Shown here piece by piece: positions 1 to 10,504 of a stretch of DNA of 64,000 nucleotides (positions are counted from its first letter, which is position 1; each line of letters starts with the position of its first letter). The stretch lies in the NCBI GenBank assembly GCA_002238855.1, contig MPND01000005.1:49400-113399 (forward strand). Reading direction: 5' to 3'. This DNA is from SAR202 cluster bacterium bin90. GTDB taxonomy: Bacteria > Chloroflexota > Dehalococcoidia > Lucifugimonadales > JADFKI01. The notes below the pieces were generated by a model. The model saw nothing but the letters and a program-made list of their open reading frames with translations, had not been told where the DNA came from and made no database searches. The position numbers were made by a program, and so were the translations under genes.

Positions 1-15
1 GCGTACCCTTTTTCT

Positions 16-705
16 TTGCAACACAAAGGGCAGTCATTCTGCGAAAGCTGGAAGCCAATGGCGCGCCGATTTACCGAAAAGATAAGATTCAGAAAGTTAC
101 GCTCAGCCACCGGCAAGTCGAGAACTTCCCAGATTGGCGTTCTCCGTCCATTCGCCGCAGTGGTCGCGGTGTTTGGGCTGATCGCTCTCGTTATTGTGGG
201 CATTCGTACTCTCGCGGGGCACCGCAGACAGGCGGAAACTCCCGTCGAACCGCCTCCTCCTCCCCCACCGCGCCCAGCTCCTCCACAGCCTCGAAGACGG
301 GGATTGCTGGGGCTCGGCATGAGACATCCGCTGGTGATCTCTTTAATTGTTGTTGTGATCGTAATAATCGGAACTCTGGTGTATCTCCCGTTTGCCGAGC
401 GGACAACGACAATAGGCGGAATACGGCATGAGCCGTCGGAGTACGACGAGTTCTTCACATACTCGCAGATGGAGGCGATGACGCACTTCGCAATGTGCGA
501 CGCAATGCTCTACTCCACCAGGCCGGAGGAGGAGCTGGAGAATGTCAAGGAGCGTATGGCAATCGAGGTGGAATTCGACAGTTCCGTCGGAGCCGGTGCG
601 CCAAGCCAGGCTGGGCAGTACAACCGGCGAGTCCGCAGCCCCGAAGAGATTGCGGAGGCGATCCGCCTCGCCGAGGAGTTCTACGAGCGCGTAAATTGCC
701 AGTGA
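16..705 (+). CDS. Two-TM membrane protein with proline-rich loop, function unknown (possibly 5'-partial)
   Basis: I do not recognise this protein. Counted from the TTG at 16, it has a basic N-terminus, a hydrophobic helix at about residues 43-65, a proline-rich stretch at about 76-92, a second helix at about 106-125 and an acidic soluble C-terminal part of about 100 residues. The reading frame stays open to the left edge of the window, so the real start may lie outside. The TTG at 16 and the ATG at 58 are the only starts visible here and neither has a convincing ribosome binding site. It is followed after about 100 bases by ilvD, with no sign that the two are linked in function. Confidence 0.6.
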   Translation: MQHKGQSFCESWKPMARRFTEKIRFRKLRSATGKSRTSQIGVLRPFAAVVAVFGLIALVIVGIRTLAGHRRQAETPVEPPPPPPPRPAPPQPRRRGLLGLGMRHPLVISLIVVVIVIIGTLVYLPFAERTTTIGGIRHEPSEYDEFFTYSQMEAMTHFAMCDAMLYSTRPEEELENVKERMAIEVEFDSSVGAGAPSQAGQYNRRVRSPEEIAEAIRLAEEFYERVNCQ

Positions 706-808
706 CCGGATCCGCTGTGGATAGAATAGTCAAACATGATAGTATCCTTTCTATCCTGTGCATTTCATTTGAACTTGAAACAAATTACGAGAAGGAGAAG
801 AGTTAATT

Positions 809-2497
<1,689 letters not shown>

Positions 2498-2551
2498 GGA
2501 TAAACAGGGATGGACAGGATACTTTCTATTCCGTCCATCCTCGTTTCACCT

Positions 2552-2947
2552 ATGCACAACCCAAAGAAGTCTCCGTTTGATGAGCACGCCAAAGATGTGC
2601 TGCTTGGTGCAGTCTTAGCCATGTTTTTCGGCTCCGCCGTCAGCGTGTTCATTGCCGCGCTTGTCGGCAGCTGCGCCTACACCTTGATCGGCGCGGACCA
2701 GGAAACGCAGTACGCCGCCGTATTTCCGACGATGACGACCAGCGCGCTAACATGCCTAATCGTGGGCGCTGTTTTAGGAGCGCGGGCAGGGCATTATGAG
2801 GGCTTGGGCTTGTCGTTCACCGTAATCAAGGGCGTACTCATCGGAGGTTCTATCGGAGTGATAGCCACCCTATTCGCCCCCACACTTGTAAGCGTAATAA
2901 TCGGCTCGGCAGCCGGCATCCTATCCGGATTCTGGTTCGATCGCTAA
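2552..2947 (+). CDS. Small glycine-rich membrane protein, function unknown
   Basis: This is a protein of about 131 residues with four predicted membrane helices rich in small residues, and no family I can name. An ATG at 2510 would add 14 residues, but that stretch lies inside a dispersed intergenic repeat (ATGGACAGGAT followed by CGTCCATCC). I therefore prefer the ATG at 2552 (MHNPKKSPFDE), which begins with a charged cytoplasmic stretch ahead of the first helix. It heads a run of four small membrane genes (2552-4842) that share glycine-zipper-like helices such as GAVLGARAGH, suggesting a common origin or joint function in the membrane. Confidence 0.6.
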   Translation: MHNPKKSPFDEHAKDVLLGAVLAMFFGSAVSVFIAALVGSCAYTLIGADQETQYAAVFPTMTTSALTCLIVGAVLGARAGHYEGLGLSFTVIKGVLIGGSIGVIATLFAPTLVSVIIGSAAGILSGFWFDR

Positions 2948-2997
2948 GCGTCTATCCTATTCATCCTGTCCATCGATGTTAGCCCCGGGAGAACGCA

Positions 2998-3231
2998 GTG
3001 CTAAAGAGCGTAATCACATCCGCCTGCATCGGCACTCTTGGCGGCTTGTGGGTTGCGCTGGTCAACGGCAGCATCGAGCTCTTCCAGAACTATGTCGATG
3101 GCGCCTGGCGCTATCAAGTCGAGCTCAACTCCGTTGCCGAGATTCTGGTCGGCGCAGTCATTGGCGTGCTCGCTGGTGCGAACATCCCACTGGCATTTGC
3201 CAAAGACGAGGTCAGAGATGACAAGCGCTAA
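2998..3231 (+). CDS. Short membrane protein, N-terminal copy of the 3964-4842 protein
   Basis: This 77-residue protein begins with GTG at 2998. Its first 57 or so residues are nearly identical to the start of the 292-residue protein at 3964: both contain GGLWVALVNGSIELFQNY and EILVGAVIGVLAGANI. The match holds at DNA level, with 3009-3186 aligning to 3975-4152 at a constant offset of 966 bases, so the duplication is recent or kept alike by gene conversion. It ends just after the shared region and overlaps the next gene by 14 bases in the +1 frame. The pair 2998-3231 plus 3218-3844 together is about as long as the single protein at 3964, so this may be the first half of a split gene. Confidence 0.6.
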   Translation: MLKSVITSACIGTLGGLWVALVNGSIELFQNYVDGAWRYQVELNSVAEILVGAVIGVLAGANIPLAFAKDEVRDDKR

Positions 3232-3844
3232 GCGGGGCACTTACAGCGTTCGCATCAGTGCAATTTCCGGCGCGCTCCCTGGCGTATTCAAGGGAGCACT
3301 TGCCGGCGCAATTGTAGGCATAACAGTAGCCTCTGTGCTGGTGCTCATAGACTCTGTGGTATGGAATACATTAGATCTCTTCTCTGGCGAATTACCGCGC
3401 GACAGCGCTCTGATGATTGCACTGCGAATAGGTAGAGGGGCAATTACAGGAGTTCTTGTAGGCTCGATAGTAGGAGCCGTGGTCGGCGGGCGGGACATGT
3501 CTAATAGATTTAGCGGAGCGGTGCTCAGGGCTTCTATAAGCTCTGTCACTGCTATACTTGTTGCCTACCTGTTTACTAAGGCTATTGCAACTCTCCTATC
3601 TTATACCCTGAGCAATTTCCCTGATGTGATTGGCTCTCGCAGTTTACTTCTTACGATATTCTATATAATCGTAGTTATTATCATACTTGGTTGCACTACC
3701 ATCGGTTTATTTGTTGGAATACCCTCGGACTATTACGGGGGAAAGCGGAGAAATGGCGTCAAGATAGTGCTGGCTGGAGTCGTAGCTGGCGTTGTACCCA
3801 TGATCGCTTCCGTCATGTTGGCGCCCATACTCTTCGACTTATGA
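3218..3844 (+). CDS. Glycine-rich multi-pass membrane protein, function unknown
   Basis: This is a 208-residue protein with about five or six hydrophobic helices containing GxxxG-like spacing (GALAGAIVGI, GVLVGSIVGAVVGG). I chose the ATG at 3218 (MTSAKRG): the frame extends upstream to 3038, but that part is out-of-frame read-through of the preceding gene. The ATG overlaps the end of that gene by 14 bases, which would allow translational coupling. I recognise no family. Taken with the 77-residue product before it, it resembles a two-piece version of the full-length protein at 3964-4842, though the similarity in this half is only in general character. Confidence 0.6.
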   Translation: MTSAKRGTYSVRISAISGALPGVFKGALAGAIVGITVASVLVLIDSVVWNTLDLFSGELPRDSALMIALRIGRGAITGVLVGSIVGAVVGGRDMSNRFSGAVLRASISSVTAILVAYLFTKAIATLLSYTLSNFPDVIGSRSLLLTIFYIIVVIIILGCTTIGLFVGIPSDYYGGKRRNGVKIVLAGVVAGVVPMIASVMLAPILFDL

Positions 3845-3963
3845 CGGGAAGCAACGGCAAGGACTTGTACCGAGCGCCCTGCAATCTCGTAATGTGACCT
3901 CTGGCAGTTCTTCGATCTACATATTCTTACGCTCATGTCAATTCGCCTCAATAGGAAAATGCC

Positions 3964-4842
3964 GTGCTCAAAAGCGTAATCATAGCCACCTGCATTGGCG
4001 TCCTTGGCGGCTTGTGGGTTGCGCTGGTCAACGGCAGCATCGAACTCTTCCAGAACTATGTCGACGGCGCCTGGCGCTATCAGATCGGCGTCAATTCTGC
4101 TGCCGAGATTCTGGTCGGCGCAGTCATTGGCGTGCTCGCTGGTGCGAACATCCGGCTCGCACTACCCAGGGAACGCGCCGACTGGTTTGTCTCAGGCGGA
4201 CTCATCGGCGCCGCTGTCGGAGTCATACTCGCTCTAGCGCAGGTCGCGCTCGTGGTGCTTGCCGCGCTGCTACAGGAGTATGACATCGATTACGAATTTC
4301 TACTGAAGAGATTCAGCGGCATAATCGCGGCTTCCGGCTTGGTAGGGTCTATCACGGGCTTGCTGTTTATGGGCCGTTCACTTGGCGCACCCCTACCCGG
4401 CGCTATCGTTGGCGCTGTCATCGGCGTCGCATTCGTGCTGCCCGGCATCATTGCCACCGCCTTGCACATCTCAACCTCGCTGGAAAGCGCCCTATCCGTC
4501 GCGGACTTCATTCTCGTGTTCATAATTCCGCATTTGGTCAGCCTGTTTGTCGGCGCAGTCAGCGGGGCTATCGTTCCGGCCGTCATCAGCTCGCGCACTC
4601 CCACATTGAACACCGACACGCTCATTTCCGCGGGCGTCATCCTGGGAGCCGTCGTAGCCGTGATCACGTCGAGCCTGTCGTTCCACTATGTCATTCTTGG
4701 ACTTGAGTCGCCGGACTCGTCCTTCTCTCCAGCCATTTACGCATTTCGCATCCTGGTAGGGTTGCTCTTCGGAAGCGCAGCAGGCTTGGGTGCTGCCTAC
4801 TTGGGACGGAGGTTCGTCTCCCCCGAAGCGCAATCAGGCTGA
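3964..4842 (+). CDS. Glycine-rich multi-pass membrane protein, function unknown
   Basis: This is a 292-residue protein starting with GTG, with eight or so hydrophobic segments rich in Gly and Ala. Residues 1-57 are the same as in the 77-residue protein at 2998, and the rest consists of repeated small-residue helices such as GAIVGAVIGVAF and FVGAVSGAIVPAV. Such helices pack tightly and are common in small-solute channels and in proteins of unknown role. Nothing catalytic is visible. It closes the four-gene membrane cluster. No signal peptide other than the first helix is seen. Confidence 0.6.
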   Translation: MLKSVIIATCIGVLGGLWVALVNGSIELFQNYVDGAWRYQIGVNSAAEILVGAVIGVLAGANIRLALPRERADWFVSGGLIGAAVGVILALAQVALVVLAALLQEYDIDYEFLLKRFSGIIAASGLVGSITGLLFMGRSLGAPLPGAIVGAVIGVAFVLPGIIATALHISTSLESALSVADFILVFIIPHLVSLFVGAVSGAIVPAVISSRTPTLNTDTLISAGVILGAVVAVITSSLSFHYVILGLESPDSSFSPAIYAFRILVGLLFGSAAGLGAAYLGRRFVSPEAQSG

Positions 4843-4885
4843 TAAGATATGCTGCGCGCCTGACCTTACGAAGCAACACAAGCAA

Positions 4886-5314
4886 ATGAAAATGAAGGCA
4901 CTTTCGCTGCGACAGCCCTGGGCAAGCCTGATAGCCGACGGGCGCAAGACGATCGAGACGCGCACCTGGCGCACGCACTATCGCGGCCCGCTCGCCATAC
5001 ACGCTAGCGCACGCCCGCACGGAGACCTGCCGACAGGCGGCATCGTAGCAGTAGCCTGGCTGTACGACTGCCGCCCGATGGAAGCGGCAGACGAGGATGC
5101 AGCCTGCATCGCACGATACGATGGCGCGTATGCATGGCTCCTATCTGATGTGCAACCTATCGGCCTGATACCCTGCAAGGGCATGCTGGGCTTGTGGACG
5201 CCATCGGACGATATATTGCGGATGTTGCCGCGCATTCAGCCAGCGCAAGATTGTGCAGTGGGGGCAATTTGCTCCAACCCTGATAGAATACTCTCCGACC
5301 AACCGGCAGACTGA
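4886..5314 (+). CDS. ASCH domain protein
   Basis: This is a 142-residue protein with the hallmark opening of ASCH domains: KALSLRQPWASLIADGRK, then IETRTWRTHYRGPLAIHAS, then GGIVAVAWLYDCR. ASCH domains are PUA-like beta-barrels expected to bind RNA or modified nucleotides, and some have been shown to be amidohydrolases acting on modified cytidine. The ATG at 4886 is chosen because the domain begins directly after it. The last 35 residues or so fall outside the domain and look unstructured. Its genomic position between the membrane cluster and a sulfatase gives no hint of a partner. Confidence 0.8.
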   Translation: MKMKALSLRQPWASLIADGRKTIETRTWRTHYRGPLAIHASARPHGDLPTGGIVAVAWLYDCRPMEAADEDAACIARYDGAYAWLLSDVQPIGLIPCKGMLGLWTPSDDILRMLPRIQPAQDCAVGAICSNPDRILSDQPAD

Positions 5315-5331
5315 ACAATTGAGGTAACACA

Positions 5332-6984
5332 ATGACACGACCCAACATCCTTCTCATCCTCGCCGACGACATGGGCTACTCGGATCTCGGCTGCTACGGC
5401 TCCGAAATCCGCACGCCCAACCTCGACAGGCTCGCCGCGTCCGGCCTGCGCTTCTCGCAGATGTACAACTCGGCGCGCTGCTGCCCGTCCCGCGCTTCCC
5501 TGCTTACGGGCCTGAACCCGCACCAGACTGGCGTGGGCCACATGATGGACGCGCTCGGTCCCCCGGAGTACCAGGGCTTCCTGAACGACAACTGCGCCAC
5601 CGTCGCAGAGGTGCTGCGAGAGAGCGGCTACGCTACATACATGAGCGGCAAGTGGCACGTCGGAGGCCGCTACAACCTGATCGACGACAGCAACTGGGAG
5701 GAGCTGAAGGGCAGCCACGGCTATCCCATCCCCACGCAGCGCGGCTTCGACCGCTTCTACGGCATTGTCGCGGGCAGCGCGAATTACTTCTTCCCGCGCC
5801 TGCTGATGGAGGACGACCGCTTCCTTGAACTAGATCCGAGTGGCTACTATTTCACCGACGCCATCACCGACAACGCCGTGAAGATGCTCGACGAGAACGC
5901 CGCCGCCAACAGCGCAGCAAGCGCAAACGGTGGCGACGAAAAGCCGTTCTTCCTGCATGTGACATACACCGCACCGCACTGGCCGCTGCACGCGCACGAA
6001 GAGGACATCGCACGCTACGAAGGCAAGTACCGTGACGGCTGGGACTCGCTCCGCACGAACCGCCACGAAGATTTGAAGGCAAGCGGCATCCTCAGCGACA
6101 AGTGGGAAATTACACCGCGCAACTCGTCGGCAGTCGCTTGGGACGACGAGCGCAACAAGGACTGGGAAGACCTAAAGATGGCGACCTACGCCGCAATGAT
6201 TGATCGCATGGACCAGGGCATCGGGCGCATCCTCGACAAGCTTCGCGAGATAGGCGCGGATGACAACACGCTCGTGATGTTCCTCTCGGACAACGGCGGC
6301 TGCGCCGAGTTCCTAGCCGAGGACACGGAGCGTCCCGAACCTTCACAGTACGCCAGCCCCAACCCGGACGGCACTCCTATCAAGATGGGCAACATACTAG
6401 GGCAGCGCCCAGGGCCCGGCGACACCTTCATGAGCTACGACCTGCCATGGGCGAACGCGAGCAACAGCCCGTTCCGCCTGTTCAAGCGCTGGACGCACGA
6501 GGGCGGCATATCCACTCCTTTCATCGTAAACTGGCCCGAGCGTATCAGGGAGGCAGGCATCGTCCACGAGCCAACGCACATCTCCGACATCCCTGCGACC
6601 TGCATAGACGTCGCTGGCGCGTCGTACCCGACGGAACAGAACGGCAACGCCATCACGCCCATTGAAGGTGTCAGTTTCATGGACGCCATCAACACGGGCG
6701 GCTGGCAGCGCAACCTACCCATCTACTGGGAGCACGAGGGCAGCCGCGCCGTCCGCATCGACAACTGGAAGCTAGTCGCGGAGGTCGGCGGCGAGTGGGA
6801 ACTCTACGATATGGACGAAGACCGCACCGAACTCAACAACCTCGTGGAAAGCAATGCGCCCAAAGCCGCCGAGATGACCGGGCTATATGAGGCATGGGCG
6901 GAGCGCTGCGGCGTGCATCCTTGGCCGCTCTCACCCAGCGCGCGCATGATGCACCTTCGCAACCCACACAATCACTACGTATAG
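5332..6984 (+). CDS. Sulfatase (arylsulfatase family, Cys-type)
   Basis: This is a 550-residue alkaline-phosphatase-superfamily sulfatase that should hydrolyse a sulfate ester. Metal-binding aspartates lie in ILADDMGYSDLGCYG (D12, D13). The signature CCPSRASLLTG places the residue to be turned into formylglycine at C51, and GKWHVGG and SDNGG give further active-site residues. No signal peptide is present, so the enzyme is probably cytoplasmic, or exported by other means. Being a Cys-type sulfatase it needs a formylglycine-generating enzyme, and a good candidate is encoded at 14081-15058. The substrate cannot be read from the sequence. The start at 5332 follows GAGGTAA. Confidence 0.93.
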   Translation: MTRPNILLILADDMGYSDLGCYGSEIRTPNLDRLAASGLRFSQMYNSARCCPSRASLLTGLNPHQTGVGHMMDALGPPEYQGFLNDNCATVAEVLRESGYATYMSGKWHVGGRYNLIDDSNWEELKGSHGYPIPTQRGFDRFYGIVAGSANYFFPRLLMEDDRFLELDPSGYYFTDAITDNAVKMLDENAAANSAASANGGDEKPFFLHVTYTAPHWPLHAHEEDIARYEGKYRDGWDSLRTNRHEDLKASGILSDKWEITPRNSSAVAWDDERNKDWEDLKMATYAAMIDRMDQGIGRILDKLREIGADDNTLVMFLSDNGGCAEFLAEDTERPEPSQYASPNPDGTPIKMGNILGQRPGPGDTFMSYDLPWANASNSPFRLFKRWTHEGGISTPFIVNWPERIREAGIVHEPTHISDIPATCIDVAGASYPTEQNGNAITPIEGVSFMDAINTGGWQRNLPIYWEHEGSRAVRIDNWKLVAEVGGEWELYDMDEDRTELNNLVESNAPKAAEMTGLYEAWAERCGVHPWPLSPSARMMHLRNPHNHYV

Positions 6985-7045
6985 GCGAGCAGCAAGTAGA
7001 ACTACACCCGACTTGAGGAGAATTGATACTTGTCTGATACCACAA

Positions 7046-7075
7046 TTGCTTTAGGCTGTTGTATAGTTGTATAAC
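7046..7075 (+). promoter_or_regulatory. Possible sigma-70 promoter for the lipoprotein gene
   Basis: TTGCTT at 7046-7051 and TATAAC at 7070-7075 are separated by 18 bases and lie about 30 bases upstream of the lipoprotein start at 7106. The match is moderate, so this is only a candidate. Confidence 0.35.
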
Positions 7076-7105
7076 TAACTCTCTCTATTGAACGGAGGAC
7101 AGTAA

Positions 7106-8092
7106 TTGAAGTTCCTTGCGCTTTCAATAATCGCAGCCACAACGCTAATTATGGTCGCATGCGGCAGCGAAGAACCGACCGCGGACCCGCCTCCTCTGCC
7201 GGCACCGACACAGGTGCCCACAGCTGATGTGCAGGCGACTGTCGAGGCGGGAGTGCAAGCGACTGTCGTAGCAGCTAACCTGCGAGCGACTGCCGAGGCG
7301 GAATCGGCCCCGACAGATACGCCGGTGCCGGAGCCTACTGCCACTCCGGTGCCAACTGACACACCGGTGCCGCCGACCAACACACCTGTGCCGACTGACA
7401 CACCTGTGCCACCGACCGACACACCCGTGCCACCTACGAGCACGCCGGAACCCACAGCAACACCGGAGCCGCCCACAAGCACGCCTGAGCCTGAACCCAC
7501 GGCTGACCCAGCAACAATCACGCCCGTGCCCACGGCAACGAACACGCCCAGGCCGACACTCACGCCCACCGCAACGCCACTTCCCTATGGCATGACCTGG
7601 GACAACCCAGTTCCTATTGGCGAGTCGTTCCTTCTGCAGAATAACGAGGGAGTTACTCTGAGAGTAAGAGAAGCTATGGTCTTCTGGGGGAGAGATGCTT
7701 GGGACAGGATTAACAGAGAACACAATTTGAACGACCCACCTCCACGGGGGCACGAATACCTGCTGATCAACATTCAAGTGCAAGGTCATCCGGGTGACGC
7801 GGAAGCGTATGACGCTGCCGCCAGGCTTTCAGCGGAGGCTGATCCAACTGAAAGGCATATCTACCCGAACGACGGAATATATAAATGGCTCGGCTCAAAC
7901 CATTGCGGCGGCGAGGTGGACACTGTGATACCACGTGATTTCTCGCTGCAACGCTACACGGGCGAGGACAATGGCCGCAGGGGGTTCATCTGCTTCGTGG
8001 TGACGCACGACGACTCAGGCAAACTCGTTCTCGTTGACAACGGCGGACCAGGTGCCCCGCCGGAGGACCGGCGATACTTCTCGCTCAGGTGA
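7106..8092 (+). CDS. Lipoprotein with TPxPT-repeat stalk and C-terminal domain
   Basis: This is a 328-residue protein with a lipoprotein signal peptide ending at C19 (LIMVACG). A stalk at about residues 70-160 is made of repeated TDTPVP and TSTPEP units, and a globular domain occupies about residues 161-328. Such Thr/Pro stalks, probably extended and often glycosylated, are frequent in surface proteins of Chloroflexota. The C-terminal domain (MTWDNPVPIGESFLL and so on) recalls DUF4352-like domains, but I am not sure. The start is TTG at 7106, supported by a strong GGAGG at 7094-7098. A clear terminator follows the gene, so it is probably transcribed alone. Confidence 0.75.
   Translation: MKFLALSIIAATTLIMVACGSEEPTADPPPLPAPTQVPTADVQATVEAGVQATVVAANLRATAEAESAPTDTPVPEPTATPVPTDTPVPPTNTPVPTDTPVPPTDTPVPPTSTPEPTATPEPPTSTPEPEPTADPATITPVPTATNTPRPTLTPTATPLPYGMTWDNPVPIGESFLLQNNEGVTLRVREAMVFWGRDAWDRINREHNLNDPPPRGHEYLLINIQVQGHPGDAEAYDAAARLSAEADPTERHIYPNDGIYKWLGSNHCGGEVDTVIPRDFSLQRYTGEDNGRRGFICFVVTHDDSGKLVLVDNGGPGAPPEDRRYFSLR
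7316..7580 (+). repeat. In-gene repeat encoding TPVPT-type units
   Basis: Degenerate short repeats within the lipoprotein gene encode the Thr/Pro stalk. Unit length changes along the array, so copy number may differ between strains. Confidence 0.7.
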
Positions 8093-8143
8093 TTTCGGAG
8101 AAGCGACCGTAGCTGACTGCTATAAATCGCGCTAAAGAAGAGT

Positions 8144-8182
8144 TCAGGGCGAACGAGTTATATGCTACATCGTTCGCCCTGA
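8144..8182 (+). terminator. Hairpin terminator after the stalk lipoprotein gene
   Basis: TCAGGGCGAACGA at 8144-8156 pairs perfectly over 13 bases with TCGTTCGCCCTGA at 8170-8182, with a 13-base loop. A short T-containing stretch (TGCTTTATG) follows. It lies 50 bases past the stop codon. Confidence 0.7.
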
Positions 8183-8293
8183 TGCTTTATGTAGCATTTC
8201 AGGCGCAACCATATGAATGGTGTAAAATACCACGAAGGCGTTTCCGCCAGCAAATGAACCGATTGAACCAATCACCCACTCCTTGGAGGCAAT

Positions 8294-9520
8294 ATGCAAC
8301 CCCTCAAAGGCATCCGAGTAGTCGCCGTGACAGGCTTCCTTGCAGGCCCTTACGCAAGCATGAACTTTGCCCGGCTCGGCGCTGAAGTCATCAAGGTCGA
8401 ACTGCCCGGCAAGGGCGACCCCGTGCGCGGCAACGGTCCATTCATCGGACCGGAAGGCAAGCACCCGCAGCAGCAGACCCCCGAGGACATTTCCACGCGA
8501 TTCCTCAAGCGCAACCAGGGCGTGAAGAGCGTGACGCTCAATCTCAAGCACCCAACGGGCCGCAAGATGTTCCTCGACCTCGCCAAGTCGTCCGATGTGA
8601 TGCTGGAGAACCTCGCGCCCGGCTCTCTAACGCGCATGGGCTTGGGCTACAAGGATGTCTCCGCCGTCAATCCGAGCATCATCTACTGCTCCATATCAGG
8701 CTACGGGCAGACCGGCGAATACGCCGACAGGCCCGCCCACGACCCGCAGATCCAGGGCATGAGCGGCCTCATGGAGATCAACGGGCATCCCGATGGTCCC
8801 CCGACCCGCGTCGGCTTCTACATCGGCGACCTCGTGACTCCGTTATTCGCCTGCTACGCGATTACGGCTGCGCTACGCGAAAAAGAGCGTACAGGCGAAG
8901 GGCAGTACCTCGACGTGTCAATGATGGACACGCTCACATCAATCATGATGATGGACACCCTCGAGGACGACGTGGAGATGGGCCTGCCGCTTCGAATGGG
9001 CAACACCACGCGCGGCGGTCCCACGGGCCTGTACAGCACCAGCGACGGCGAGCTTACCATCACCGCCGCCAGCAACGACCAGTGGCAGAGGCTCTGCAAC
9101 GCGCTGGACGCCCCCGAGCTTCTCGCAGACGAGCGATTCGCCGAGTTCCACAGCCGCACCGCGAACGTCGTGGAGGCGCGCGAAGAGATTCAGAAGCGCG
9201 TGAAGAAGATCACCCGTGCCGAGGCATTGGAGCGCTTCGAGGCTGCCGATGTGCCGAGTGGAGCCGTTCGTACCGTGGACGAGGCGATTAACGACCAGCA
9301 CTTCTGGGACCGCCGCAGCCTGCTCCCTATGCGGCACGGCGGAATGGAAGAACCTGTGCCCGGCATAGTCGCAGGCTTCCCCGTCATATTCTCCGGCGGC
9401 GAGCTCCCCGAAGCCTACGGCGCCCCCACGCTCGGCATGCACAACAAGGAAATATACGGCAGCGTGCTCAACCTGTCAGACGACGAACTGGCAGGACTGA
9501 TGGAAGATGGGGTTGTGTAG
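8294..9520 (+). CDS. CaiB/BaiF family (type III) CoA-transferase
   Basis: Type III CoA-transferases move coenzyme A between carboxylic acids through an aspartyl-CoA thioester. This 408-residue protein has the family start (KGIRVVAVTGFLAGPYASM), the block NQGVKSVTLNLKHPTGR, and the region ISGYGQTG followed by PAHDPQIQGMSG, whose D150 is the likely catalytic aspartate. The ATG at 8294 has a GGAGG at 8285-8289. A CitE-type lyase is encoded 1 kb downstream, with a lipoprotein gene between them. Substrate specificity within this large family cannot be told from the sequence. Confidence 0.9.
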   Translation: MQPLKGIRVVAVTGFLAGPYASMNFARLGAEVIKVELPGKGDPVRGNGPFIGPEGKHPQQQTPEDISTRFLKRNQGVKSVTLNLKHPTGRKMFLDLAKSSDVMLENLAPGSLTRMGLGYKDVSAVNPSIIYCSISGYGQTGEYADRPAHDPQIQGMSGLMEINGHPDGPPTRVGFYIGDLVTPLFACYAITAALREKERTGEGQYLDVSMMDTLTSIMMMDTLEDDVEMGLPLRMGNTTRGGPTGLYSTSDGELTITAASNDQWQRLCNALDAPELLADERFAEFHSRTANVVEAREEIQKRVKKITRAEALERFEAADVPSGAVRTVDEAINDQHFWDRRSLLPMRHGGMEEPVPGIVAGFPVIFSGGELPEAYGAPTLGMHNKEIYGSVLNLSDDELAGLMEDGVV

Positions 9521-9658
9521 AAACTGGGCGCAGTCGCGAGTATGGTAGGTCTAATGGCAAATATTGTGGTGTAGAGGCGACTGACCAGTCTCCCCAAGCA
9601 GGTTCATTGATACTATCGTATGTCAACTGGTCGTGTTCTCAAAGTTAGAGGTGCTGAA

Positions 9659-10306
9659 ATGAGAAGTCTGACGATGTTGCTTACGCTAGTCAGCGTAACA
9701 ATGTTGGGTTGTAGCCTTGATGCGTCAGATCTCAATGCGTCAGATTATGTGCAACGTGGGGTCGACAACATAAAACAAGGTGAATATGACAAGGCGATTT
9801 CCAACAATGACATAGCGATAAAAATGGATCCAAGCTTAGCAGGGGCGTACCTAAATCGAGCTATTGCCTATAGTGAAAAAGGTGAGTATGAAAGAGCACT
9901 CAGTGACTACAGCAAGTCGATCGAGCTAGACCCTAAGGAAGAGAAGGCCTACTACAACCGAGGGACTGGATATATCGCCAAAGACGACTATGATAGAGCA
10001 CTTGCTGACTTCGACATGGCGATCGAATTATCACCTGACTACGCAATGGCTTACATCAATCGAGGTCTCACTCACCAAATCAGAGGCCATCATGACAGGG
10101 CGTTCGCTGACCTCAGCAAGGCTATCAAGCTTAATCCGAGCAATGGACAATTCTATTTCATCAGAGGGGTCGCTTATGAACACCTAGGTGAATTTCACCT
10201 TGCGCTTGATGACTACAAGAGGGCGTTAGAGCTAGACCACTATGATGCTGAAGCTGAACATGAACGTGTAAGTGCTATTGTTGGAATCCTTGAATGGGGA
10301 AAGTGA
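9659..10306 (+). CDS. TPR-repeat lipoprotein
   Basis: This is a 215-residue protein. I place the start at the ATG 9659 because MRSLTMLLTLVSVTMLGC then forms a lipoprotein signal peptide with the lipidated cysteine at residue 18; an upstream ATG at 9620 would bury it. Five tetratricopeptide repeats follow, each of 34 residues, for example AYLNRAIAYSEKGEYERALS. TPR domains form helical scaffolds for protein contacts, here presumably on the outer face of the cytoplasmic membrane. By eye it is more AT-rich than the flanking CaiB and CitE genes, which may mean it was acquired separately. Confidence 0.8.
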   Translation: MRSLTMLLTLVSVTMLGCSLDASDLNASDYVQRGVDNIKQGEYDKAISNNDIAIKMDPSLAGAYLNRAIAYSEKGEYERALSDYSKSIELDPKEEKAYYNRGTGYIAKDDYDRALADFDMAIELSPDYAMAYINRGLTHQIRGHHDRAFADLSKAIKLNPSNGQFYFIRGVAYEHLGEFHLALDDYKRALELDHYDAEAEHERVSAIVGILEWGK

Positions 10307-10504
10307 GCATTCAAACTACACGCCTTTGAGGCAATATAGACTCCTGTAGCAGCATTGGTATCCGGAATTCAACAATTACTGAAAATACCCCAATGTCAGA
10401 GGTCGGCCGAAGTTCCAGTAGCAATACAGATCTTGCCATCTCGCCCATCCATATGCGTCACCATACTAGTCAGCCCATGCTAATCGCCCCACGGAGCAAC
10501 TACC

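Noticed and set aside
2510..2551. Upstream ATG start giving 14 more residues for the membrane protein at 2552
   Set aside because: These bases are part of a dispersed intergenic motif seen at several other places, so they are unlikely to be coding.
7316..7580. Array of short repeats that could suggest a CRISPR
   Set aside because: The repeats are in-frame codons for TPVP-type units in a lipoprotein stalk, vary in length and have no unique spacers.
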